From contig NC_092876.1 in NCBI RefSeq assembly GCF_028372415.1, positions 61,714,385 through 61,778,384 of the forward strand: a DNA stretch of 64,000 nucleotides. The letters are read 5' to 3'. The stretch is from Notamacropus eugenii (lineage: Eukaryota > Chordata > Mammalia > Diprotodontia > Macropodidae). The position numbers and the translations under genes are program-made. This document shows positions 57,601 through 64,000 of the stretch, piece after piece; position 1 is the stretch's first letter; each line of letters begins with the position of its first letter. The notes beneath the pieces are model-generated. The model saw nothing but the letters and a program-made list of their open reading frames with translations. It searched no databases and was not told where the DNA came from.

Positions 57601-60600
57601 CTGTGCTACTAAGAAAAATCAGAACAAATGGAAAGAGAAATGTTCTGACTTTCTGATTTAAAAGAAAGGATAGAGAAGGGAAGGGAAGGTGTCAGATACA
57701 TACATACACCCTGGAAGAACTGGAAGAGGAAAGGGGAAGTTTAAGGGTGTGGAGGGAAACAGAGACAAAGGATGAAATTAAGTAAATTTTTTAGAAATAC
57801 CTCACAAATTTCCTCCATTCTTCTACAAAAAATTGGGATACTATGTAAAGCACATCCGTCTCCTGAAAAAAAGCATTTCATGTGAAAAAGAAAAATCCAG
57901 TTTATACCCATAAACGATACAGGCATTGTACACCACAAATTTTTAAATTCACATTTAAAAAGAAATTAGGAAAATCACTTAAGACAGCATTAAGTCACAA
58001 ACAAAATGACCACATCATGTGTTTTATAACAATTTTTATAGATTGATTTTCATTTCATATTGCTTAAAATTGCAAATTTTACAATTACATAATAGTATTA
58101 ACAATGCCTTAACTCAATGCCAAGGAATACAGGTCAAAGGAAAAATTCATCTAAGCCCTATAGCAGTAGCCTTTTAAAAAGGTTATCCTGTTGGTCTCTT
58201 CAATTCTGCATACCTGAGGCCAATTACTAAGACAGGGTCTGCTTTTGTCTTGGAACAAGTTCGGGAGAGAAGTTTTTTGCTCATTTGCGATCATCTTATG
58301 TAAGGCTTCATTTTCTTCTCCTTCTCTTTCCAGAATCTGCATGAGAAGAAAATAACACATCAATTCTTTCCTTACATGTTCCTTCTAAAACAAGTAATAT
58401 GATAGTATACTGGTTGAGTTAGTCCAAGCTGTCTCAAAGAAGACATACACACCTTACACTGGGAACAGCATTCTTTGTAACTTGGAAATTCTGGAGCTTT
58501 TGGAAAGTACTGCAGCAGTTTCCCCCAAGCCTCTTTAGAAACAAGCCGTCTCTCATTTTCTGTTATACATAAATTACCTGTAAAAAACCATCTTGCTTGG
58601 TTTTGAAAAAGAAAAAGCACAAAATACAGTAGCCCTTCATGCAAATGGGAAGATAACCATAAATGAACGCTCCTTGCTCCCTGGTGGTATGCTGAAAGTC
58701 TTCACTCTCACTTCCTAACTGCCTAAAGATATTTGACTTTTGATTTTGCCAACTGGGTGCCTATTATACCTGATTTTCTGAGCATGCCTTTCCAACTGCT
58801 GCATTGAAATCCATGGTTCCCTTACAGGCTGTCATATACCTAGTTCACTAGTCTTTGCACTTCTGCAGGAAAAACACTGGTTACTGATTATTCAGTGTGA
58901 AAATTTTCCAGTTTTCTTATCCCTACATGGAAAACATAAATAAGGTCCTTTAAATTAATGAGTGACCTTGCTCCCTAGTCAGGAGCCAGGTTTGCAAATA
59001 AATGCAAATATTCTGCATTCAAAGCCTAGTTGTAGTTAGTTATACATTAGTGCCAAACAGGTCAAGTTTTGCTGGAGTGATAAATTTCTACATAGGAGTG
59101 CATGTTACCCTAAACTTTAATGAAGTGGTTACTCATTTGATCCAGTCCAATTTTAGAAATCAGAATCTTTTGGATAGTTATAAATATATGTGGGAACTGA
59201 AGAGCAGGTGAAGGCAGCAGGAAAATCCTAACTGGCTGCCCTCCAGGTTCATCAGCTTATACATTCTACCTATCTATCATTACAGACTTCTACTCTTGGA
59301 CCTCTTCTCTACCTGACATTAGACAGAAGACAATGAAAGGCAACAGGTTCTCTACTAAAACTTAACTGCTTAAGATTTCCCTAGTGTCAAATAAAACAGG
59401 TATCATTCTCTTCAGTTAATATTGTTACTTGTCTTTAAAAGGTTAACTGGAATAGGAATTAACCAAGGAACAGTGATGTACAATCTCAACCCAATATAGA
59501 TATTTGAATCTGAAGTTATATAGTTATATAGTTTGTATGTTTTGCGGCTAGGACTGCTCTGTAATGATCGTCTTAAGTATCTTTTAAGTAACATCAAAAC
59601 ACAGAAATCAAATGAGAAATTACACCAAATCCCCTGAGTCCTTTGTGCTCTATTCCTTAGAATATTTCTAATTACAGCTTTGCTGGTCTTTAAGCCACAA
59701 TGACCAATGATATTTTAATGTGGTCCTAAAACTAATGTTTTGAAATTCATCATCTTCAGAAAGCAAAACTATTCCTGCAAAGCATAAAATCCATAATCCA
59801 ATTCAAAAAACTATTTTAATACATTTTCTGGAAATGAGGAATAATCAAGTTTTCATGAATAATGAGAGAAAGAGTAAATAATGCCAAAGAGCAATCAAAA
59901 AAATATAAGGCCTTTAGAAGAGGGGTTCTTAAGTTGAAATATATGAACTTGGATTTTCTTTCTGTAATTCTAGTATTTTGATACATATTTGATTTCCCTT
60001 CCTTCCAAGAGATTCCAGAGATTTTCATAGGGGTACTAGGGTTTCTTAACCCCACAGTCTAAAGTCAATGTTTTCCTTTGAATTTCTATGCATTAAAAAA
60101 ACAATTATGCATTAAAAACACAATTCTATGCATTTAAACTTTCATGCGTTGTTTTATGCACTTTATGCACAGAAAAAATCAAATCTTCTGGGACAGGGTT
60201 CACAGATTTCACCAGACTACCAAAAAGATCCAAAAAGAGACTAAGAGCCAGAGAACTAGAATTTTTTCTATCTCCAACTTTATTATCAACAATTCAAAGG
60301 ATGACCTGTCCAATTTTTCAAAGTAAGACACTGGCATGCATGAAGTCTGACAGGCAAGGTCTATTTTCATAATTGAAAATTGCCATGGAATTTCTCTACT
60401 CTATTATGCTGACAAGAGATGCCCAAATAAACAAGGTAGCCCAAGGGTCAACACACACTGTCAGAAATGTGTTGACAAGAAGATGGCACCAGCACAACCT
60501 CAAGTCCAGGCACCAGGTAGGTCACAAACAATGTCTTTCTAGTGACTGGCTCTGCGAAAAACATCACACCCCACTTCTACAGAAGTTCTAAGGCACATGC

Positions 60601-62744
60601 CTTCTACCCCTCACTTTTTAAAAATTTTATTTTCAGTTCCAAATTCTCAACCCTCAACTCTACCCCTCTCCCATCCCCTGTGAATTCAAGAAAAACTAAA
60701 TCCAGGGTGGGGAACCTGTGGGTAGGTCAAGTGCACCTGCCCCCCCCCCCCCACTGAATCTAAACTTCACAAAATAAATCCCCTTAATAAAAGGCTGCAG
60801 CAAGTTCCCCAGCCCTGATACCACATCCATTACAAATATGGACAGTTATGCACAATAAATTCCAAAAAAGACACTATGGAAAGCTCACTGGAGAGTGGGG
60901 TCAGGCTACAGGGAGATTTGTCTTTGTCTCTTAGAAAACTGTGACGTGACAGCAGTCAGCATCCTTCCCCATGACTCAACTGAGTTTCAGAATGTTACTT
61001 TGCAAACTTTAAGAGCAAAATCAATGCACATGATGTAGTGATGTAGGAGAATCAAACAGGAAAAGCATGAAAGCACTCCTAAGTATAAAAGCTACAAACA
61101 CAGAAGAGTCACTATTAAGACAAAACTATCAGTAATGTAAATTGCAACCCTCTCTACCCTGTGACTTTTTTCCACCTTCCTAATACCCTCTTTTGTCCCA
61201 TTTAACACCTTCTCTCCTAGTCACCTGTGACACCTGATAGATTTCTTCACCAGTACTTACAGGGCCTGGCACATACGCAGTTTATAAAGCCTTATAATAC
61301 CACTACATGAAACCTCACAAGACTGTTCATTTCTCCCTGAGGGAACCTATGTATATTCGACTAGCTACAGACAACAGTGGGTAACAAGAAAAATGATAAA
61401 AGGGAGAAGAAATTAAAGAGTATGTGGACCCAGGGCACTAGAGGAAAATAAGGGAGGGGAAGAATTTGGAATTTTTTTTTTACTCTTTAAGACAGATTTT
61501 TTTTTTAATTCACTGCCACCACAGAATAGGGTAGGTGTTTAAAAAACATATGTATTTGAACTCAATGTTTTTTTCAGACAGGTTCATTTAAGTCAAATTA
61601 GTATTTAAGCTGAGTTTAATCCTTTATTTTAATGTTGATTTTCTTGTAAATATTCTCTCAGAGACAACCTGATTTGGTTATTTCTCTTCCTTAACCCTGG
61701 GAAAGCAGCAAATGTTACTTCACAGCAAGTCAATGAAATGTTAGCTCACTTTTGATGCCTGGACCAACCAAAACTCTAAATGTCACAGAATGCTGCGGGA
61801 GGGAGATGAGATGTTGATCTTGGAGGTTGTCTACTGGCAGATGATGGCTGCATCTTAGCTCTGAGTGGACTAGCTACGATGGATGAAAAACTGTACACAA
61901 ACAGTGGAAGGATCTATGTACCATTTGGACTTAGCATACCATCCTACAAACACCAACCCTGGCATCTAATGTAATTGCTGTTAACATTAGAATTCAGCCA
62001 TTGGGATAAGCAGAAAGGATACAAAAATAAGAAACTAGAGTGATGGAGAAGGCAGGACAGTGGCGATGTCACTCTGGTCCCTGCCAGAGTGGCTCTGTGG
62101 TGCAGGGAGTGTCATTGCTAAGCCTCTGGGGTGAGCACTGAATCTGCTACTTAGTAACTGGGCCATCACAGCCAAATCACTTAATCTGTCAGGGTTTCTC
62201 AATTGTTGTTTCATTTTAAGGTGGGGACTTCTAAACACCTATTTAGCTCTGACTCTGGAAGAATTCACGCTGACAGATATTTAGGCAGAATAAGGTATTC
62301 TGTTCTCAAGAACAAAAAAATCCAAAAGAATTAACCAAGCAATTTACTTCTACAAAATTTAATACCTAAACAATTGAAGGCGCCTTTCCGTACTCAATAC
62401 GAAAACAAAAACAAAAAACAAAAACAAAAAGCAATGAAGGTGTAGAGGGGATGGCAAGAGAGAAAACAGGATAAAGGGGAAGTCAAATAGACAGGAACAT
62501 GAGGCATTTTACTCAGCCAGGTTACTATATGGCCAAGATTGTATCTAATCTCCAGAATAAGGGAAGATTTACAAACTACCCACCCTACTGCCACAATCAA
62601 GAATGGAATAAATTAATGGTTGAGCAAAGAAAGAGAAGAGTAATTAACACAGATGGCACACGCCAAGCTCACCATGGGGGCACAGGATGTCTTCATTAAA
62701 ATTTAACTCCTCTTCCTCATCTTTTTTGTCATCCTTTGAATCAT
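42648..62744 (-). CDS. USP48: USP48, ubiquitin-specific protease 48, C-terminal 13 coding exons (partial)
   Basis: USP48 is a nuclear and cytoplasmic cysteine deubiquitinase of the peptidase C19 family. Joining 13 exons (62744-62673, 58577-58453, 58336-58214, 57862-57801, 57263-57153, 54667-54537, 54025-53919, 52935-52831, 49908-49753, 46343-46218, 44158-44110, 43598-43572, 42670-42648) gives 1217 nt in one open frame: about 405 residues ending in the family's terminal TGLLGH and TAA. Every junction has AG acceptors and GT donors with compatible phases. Compared with human USP48 as I remember it (1035 residues), this is roughly residues 631-1035: an acidic linker, the last DUSP domain (CPHG ... 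LCPHGGLMF ... LIWPSEW), a CPEC motif, a second acidic linker, a basic RQKISHQNY segment and the ubiquitin-like domain ([13 protein letters not shown] ... [15 protein letters not shown]). The catalytic domain and earlier DUSP domains must lie beyond the right edge. No disabling change is seen. Confidence 0.96.
43572..43598 (-). CDS. USP48: USP48 27-nt microexon
   Basis: 27 nt between a strong acceptor (TTCTTTTTCAG) and donor (AAAG|GTAAGA). It encodes the tail residues CMPEEGFK with split codons at both ends (Val and Gly). Its length is a multiple of three, so inclusion or skipping keeps the frame to the terminal TGLLGH. The peptide matches the human C-terminus, so the exon is old and functional, not a chance match. 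Confidence 0.92.
44110..44158 (-). CDS. USP48: USP48 coding exon, [16 protein letters not shown]
   Basis: 49 nt, 16 codons plus one base. The acceptor is TTTTTTCCCTAG and the donor G|GTCAGG. It encodes the short acidic tail just after the ubiquitin-like domain. Confidence 0.94.
44780..44930 (-). mobile_element. MIR SINE fragment in USP48 intron
   Basis: AAATTGCCCAAGGTCACAAA and GACCTGGGGTCTTCCTGC. Confidence 0.65.
45321..45462. mobile_element. hAT (Charlie-like) MITE in USP48 intron
   Basis: Inverted ends GGGATTCTTAATCTGG and complement of GTTAAGAACCCCAGATT; internal TTCATTTTATGCACTTAAAA matches the copy at 59.9 kb. Confidence 0.8.
45508..45545. repeat. (TA)n microsatellite
   Basis: TATA run with ATGC interruption. 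Confidence 0.9.
45875..46005 (-). mobile_element. SINE fragment in USP48 intron
   Basis: AATTACAGAGAAAGAAATGG and GGCTAAATGACTTGTCAAAA. Confidence 0.55.
46218..46343 (-). CDS. USP48: USP48 coding exon, ubiquitin-like domain
   Basis: 126 nt, 42 codons from [15 protein letters not shown] to [12 protein letters not shown]. It forms most of the ubiquitin-like domain and is close to human except for KVLNDDTAT in place of KILSDDCAT. The acceptor is TGGGACAG and the donor AAG|GTAATA. If the intron were retained, the frame would stay open for roughly another 54 codons into intronic sequence. Confidence 0.96.
46644..46657. repeat. Target-site duplication, left copy, of the RPS26 retrocopy
   Basis: AAGGTAGAGCTCCC, identical to 47118-47131 just after the A-rich tail. 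Confidence 0.93.
46658..47117 (+). pseudogene. RPS26: RPS26 processed retrocopy (intronless, open frame)
   Basis: An intronless copy of the ribosomal protein S26 mRNA lies antisense inside a USP48 intron. ATG 46682 to TAA 47026 gives 114 residues ([13 protein letters not shown] ... [13 protein letters not shown]). Human RPS26 has 115; the copy lacks one Asn of the RRNNGR motif and carries about a dozen substitutions against the human sequence I remember. The zinc-binding cysteines (CTNC and CVSC) are kept. A pyrimidine-rich 5' leader, AATAAA at 47070-47075 and a decayed A-rich tail follow the mRNA layout. The perfect 14 bp direct repeats at 46644-46657 and 47118-47131 mark L1-mediated insertion. 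I see no promoter, and changes at residues conserved in S26 (for example RG to CS, E to K) suggest a non-essential copy, so I call it a pseudogene although the frame is open. Confidence 0.93.
47118..47131. repeat. Target-site duplication, right copy, of the RPS26 retrocopy
   Basis: AAGGTAGAGCTCCC, a perfect 14 bp match to 46644-46657. Confidence 0.93.
47135..48960. other. USP48 intronic sequence, no further feature recognised
   Basis: Includes an A run near 47468; otherwise ordinary intron. Short frames on both strands lack support. Confidence 0.5.
48965..49125 (-). mobile_element. MIR SINE in USP48 intron
   Basis: GAGATGGGGAAGCTGAAATT and AAGTAATTTGCCAATGGTAA. Confidence 0.7.
49255..49440 (-). 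mobile_element. MIR SINE 3' half in USP48 intron
   Basis: GTTTTTAAGATTTGCGAAGT, CAACTCCAAGGAAGGAAACT and GCCTATTTCATAGTAAACAG. Confidence 0.6.
49753..49908 (-). CDS. USP48: USP48 coding exon, basic segment and start of ubiquitin-like domain
   Basis: 156 nt, 52 codons from [15 protein letters not shown] through [17 protein letters not shown] to [10 protein letters not shown]. The basic run in the middle precedes the ubiquitin-like fold, whose first strand and helix begin near [10 protein letters not shown]. The acceptor is TTTTTCCTAG and the donor CAG|GTGAGA. Confidence 0.95.
50375..50545 (+). mobile_element. MIR-like SINE in USP48 intron
   Basis: TTACAAGCTAGGGACCTTGG and ACAAAGCACCTTC core, then AGTGTAAAACACAGGGATAT. 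Confidence 0.6.
50560..52100. other. USP48 intronic sequence, mostly unclassified
   Basis: Contains a 20 bp tandem duplication near 51363-51402 (ACCATACTATTAAAAGGGA twice). No exon or RNA gene could be supported. Confidence 0.5.
51363..51402. repeat. Two-copy 20 bp tandem duplication
   Basis: ACCATACTATTAAAAGGGA occurs twice head to tail, perfectly. Confidence 0.9.
52105..52430 (+). mobile_element. L2 LINE fragment in USP48 intron
   Basis: CCTCAAAACCCTTGACATAT, GGCAAACAAGGCCCTTCC and TGCACAGCCCTTTCTAG follow the L2 3' order. Confidence 0.68.
52831..52935 (-). CDS. USP48: USP48 coding exon, second acidic linker
   Basis: 105 nt, 35 whole codons from [19 protein letters not shown] to GEKDPDFNQ. 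It is rich in Glu and Asp and probably disordered. The acceptor is GCTCCTCAG and the donor CAG|GTATCA. Both ends are phase 0, so the exon could be skipped without a frameshift. Confidence 0.94.
53204..53222. repeat. (G)19 homopolymer in USP48 intron
   Basis: Nineteen G in a row on plus, so C on the transcribed RNA. Confidence 0.95.
53320..53500 (-). mobile_element. SINE in USP48 intron
   Basis: AAAGAGCTAGGAGCAAGAAG, ATAACGAAACTAACACTCAG and GGCTTGAATCTAGGTTTGAC. Confidence 0.65.
53919..54025 (-). CDS. USP48: USP48 coding exon, CPEC segment
   Basis: 107 nt; two bases complete a split codon (Ser here), then 35 codons from [18 protein letters not shown] to [11 protein letters not shown]. The acceptor is CCATTTTAG and the donor AAG|GTACTG. 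Confidence 0.95.
54537..54667 (-). CDS. USP48: USP48 coding exon, LIWPSEW segment
   Basis: 131 nt. The first half, [20 protein letters not shown], is strongly conserved. The second half ([20 protein letters not shown]) differs markedly from the human [20 protein letters not shown] region, the most divergent stretch of the gene in this window. The acceptor is TTTGCACAG and the donor A|GTAAGT. Confidence 0.94.
55400..56180 (+). mobile_element. L2 LINE 3' region in USP48 intron
   Basis: TGATGCCACTACCACCCTGG, GTACAGGTCTGCCCATGTCA, CAAGACTCCCCTCTAACCCG, CTTGGTATCCCCAGTGAGTT and ATAAGAAATGCTTGTTGATT run in L2 order down to the 3' terminus. No useful frame remains. Confidence 0.88.
56225..56310 (+). 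mobile_element. L2 3' end fragment
   Basis: GTCTTTGTATCCCTTATGAT and GTGGGTGATGAATAAATACT. Confidence 0.72.
57153..57263 (-). CDS. USP48: USP48 coding exon, DUSP domain part 4
   Basis: 111 nt; the first base completes the split Arg and the last two begin a Leu codon. It encodes [13 protein letters not shown] through [19 protein letters not shown], nearly identical to my memory of human USP48 except for one Lys-to-Arg change at the start. The acceptor is GGAATAG and the donor CT|GTGAGT. Confidence 0.95.
57801..57862 (-). CDS. USP48: USP48 coding exon, DUSP domain part 3
   Basis: 62 nt, 20 codons ([20 protein letters not shown]) plus two bases of a split Arg. The acceptor follows a long T run ending in CAG and the donor is [23 protein letters not shown] is the tryptophan-containing DUSP core typical of USP48. 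Confidence 0.95.
58214..58336 (-). CDS. USP48: USP48 coding exon, DUSP domain part 2
   Basis: 123 nt, 41 whole codons from [15 protein letters not shown] to RPCLSNWPQ. The acceptor is CTCATGCAG and the donor CAG|GTATGC. The exon is phase 0 at both ends. Confidence 0.95.
58453..58577 (-). CDS. USP48: USP48 coding exon, DUSP domain part 1
   Basis: 125 nt: two bases complete the split Gly, then 41 codons from [10 protein letters not shown] through [16 protein letters not shown]. The acceptor is TTTTTTACAG and the donor AAG|GTGTGT. The CxxxC-like cysteine cluster near the end is a conserved USP48 feature. Confidence 0.95.
59925..60300. mobile_element. hAT (Charlie-like) element in USP48 intron
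   Basis: AGAGGGGTTCTTAAGTTGAA left end, an internal part with repeated ATGCATTAAAA blocks, then GGGTTCACAGATTTCACCAG and ACTACCAAAAAGATCC near the right end. It is the longer relative of the 45.3 kb copy. Confidence 0.68.
60610..60690 (-). mobile_element. Short L1 3' end fragment
   Basis: AAAAATTTTATTTTCAGTTC and CAAATTCTCAACCCTC. Confidence 0.5.
60703..60822. mobile_element. hAT-type short transposon (MITE-like)
   Basis: Ends CAGGGTGGGGAACCTGTGG and complement of GCAAGTTCCCCAGCCCTG, with a C16 run and AAATCCCCTTAATAAAAGG inside. It is the same family as 33152-33284. Confidence 0.78.
61190..61300 (+). mobile_element. L2 3' tail fragment
   Basis: ACCAGTACTTACAGGGCCTG and GCACATACGCAGTTTATAAA. 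Confidence 0.45.
62075..62250 (+). mobile_element. tRNA-headed SINE in USP48 intron
   Basis: GTGGCTCTGTGGTGCAGGGA, TGCTACTTAGTAACTGGGCC and AAATCACTTAATCTGTCAGG. Confidence 0.65.
62400..62430. repeat. (AAAAAC)n microsatellite
   Basis: About five AAAAAC units. Confidence 0.92.
62673..62744 (-). CDS. USP48: USP48 coding exon, acidic linker into last DUSP domain
   Basis: The acceptor is a pyrimidine-rich TTTTCATCAG and the donor is G|GTGAGC. The 72 nt exon starts with two bases completing a split Asp codon and ends in phase 1. It encodes an Asp/Glu/Lys-rich stretch followed by [11 protein letters not shown], the entry to the C-terminal DUSP domain. The acidic part differs from human in several D/E and K/R exchanges but keeps its length. 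The preceding exon was not found between 62745 and 64000. Confidence 0.93.
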
Positions 62745-63900
62745 CTGATGAAAAGACAAGCAGTTAGTACAGTAAACATCACAGTTACTGGTTTCTTTTT
62801 TTGGGGGGGGAGGAGAGAGAATCAAAGTCGATTCAAGCTCTACAACCTGAAACAAAATTCTCCCAAATGATGAGCACCTCCTAAAGTGGCCAGTAGAGCC
62901 AATGCAATGGCTCTAATAATGGTTTTCCTGTCAACCTGTCAACACAGCTAGGAAAAACTGAGCTGAAGGCAAAACAAGCATAAAAGCAAAGCAGGGGGCA
63001 CAGAGTGGAAGAATGTCCAAAGCTTGACTCAGGTAACAGTAATGACTCTGGTTCAAGGGACCTCAGATATTCAACATTCAAAAAAATATTCTTGAAATTG
63101 AATGTAGGACAACTGATAAAGGAAATGACTACACAAAAGGAACTGAACTGTGAATATTCAAATAAGTAGTTCATAAGTTTCACACTGATTGCTAAAGACA
63201 CAGACTTAAAAAGAGAACACGTAAGAGAACAGTTCTGAAGACAGCTCAATCTAGTTGACAGGCAGGAGAAAAATGTGCCAAGATTGTTTTGTAAGGGAAG
63301 ATAAAGGGCCCTCAAGTGCACGAATCAGGGGGTGGAAAATTTCATTTTGAATTAAGAGCTTTCAGTGACTCGAATGTGTCAGTGTTCCCAGAGTAGGTAT
63401 TACGAAGGAGAAAGTAACAAAGACTGTTTAAAAAAAAAAAAAACCAACAAAAAAAAACGAGCCTAACCATTAATGTCAGGAGAATCCAAACTGGATTTTC
63501 ACACTTGGATTATTCAGCAGGTGATGAGGAATACTCTCTACATGGAGAGACCTTCAGATCTCTATTGTAAAACTTTTTTCATCTGCAAATTAGGAATTCT
63601 ATTCTGTTGAGTTTGTTGATCTCCACAAAACAACCAGAACCATTTGAGTAGACAAGATTTAGAATAGCATTTTAAAAAAGGCAACAAATGCTCATCCAAA
63701 TAAGCTGAAGACCCTGAGTTCTCAACTGAATTAAAGACAATTATCTGATGCAGTCTAATGATTTCAGCTTAGCAAATCTTTGGTTCATACCTTCAGACAA
63801 TTCAATAACTTGCATAATAAAATACAATTATATTTTCCTTGAATTATGGTTGAAATATTAACAACAAAATTGTTCTACAGTTTCTCAAGTGCATAGACTG
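62745..63900. other. USP48 intronic sequence at the right edge
   Basis: The next upstream exon was looked for and not found. Includes an A-rich run at 63428-63460. The 146-codon minus frame at 62881-63321 has no resemblance to USP48 and no splice context. Confidence 0.6.
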
Positions 63901-63904
63901 AGTA

Positions 63905-64000
63905 AAAAAGCAAGCCAACAAGCCCTTATTAAATGTCTACTATATGCTAGGCACTGTGCTAAAGGCTGGGGGGACACACCTCAAAAAGGATTGGCTCTCA
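63905..64000 (-). mobile_element. L2/CORE-SINE 3' tail, cut by window edge
   Basis: CAACAAGCCCTTATTAAATG, GTCTACTATATGCTAGGCAC and TGTGCTAAAGGCTGG. Confidence 0.82.

Noticed and set aside
62881-63321. 146-codon minus-strand frame as the next USP48 exon
   Set aside because: No similarity to USP48, and the required phase and splice sites are missing.

Overview
This is vertebrate nuclear DNA from a mammal, most likely a marsupial. The reasons are a multi-exon USP48 gene with canonical GT-AG introns, a CpG-island promoter, and a repeat set typical of marsupials: tRNA-headed SINEs with a CORE-like middle and a tail matching the 3' end of RTE/BovB LINEs, marsupial-type L1 3' ends, and many L2, L3/CR1 and hAT remnants. 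The species cannot be fixed from the sequence alone.

Layout. (1) 1-11.9 kb is repeat-rich non-coding DNA: SINEs, L2 ends, a 0.5 kb purine (GA) tract at 7.7-8.2 kb, and TG tracts up to 8.8 kb. (2) 11.9-12.6 kb is a CpG island with an E-box, a CGG run and a strong minus-strand splice donor (exon end 12345). I read it as the first, probably non-coding, exon and promoter of a minus-strand gene running off the left edge. RAP1GAP is the candidate, because it follows USP48 on the same strand in human; no RAP1GAP coding exon is seen here. (3) 12.6-40.2 kb is intergenic and dense in repeats: L2 pieces at 15.4-16.7, 27.4-29.6 and 33.0-34.6 kb, an L3/CR1 piece at 31.9-33.0 kb, L1 3' ends, hAT elements (one inserted in an L2), and tandem arrays of a ~32 bp unit that looks like an expanded SINE tail. 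(4) 40.3-62.7 kb, and on past the right edge, is the 3' part of USP48 on the minus strand: 13 coding exons giving about the last 405 residues, with an intact frame to the normal C-terminus. An antisense RPS26 retrocopy with a complete 114-codon frame and a perfect 14 bp target-site duplication sits in one USP48 intron.

The only clear host protein-coding gene is USP48, a deubiquitinase. The window covers the C-terminal DUSP domain, the linker and the ubiquitin-like domain, not the catalytic core. I found no undescribed multi-gene system. The best leads are the SINE-tail arrays, the open RPS26 retrocopy, the 27-nt in-frame USP48 exon, the unclassified ~125 bp periodic repeat at 23.9-24.4 kb, and the orphan CpG-island exon.
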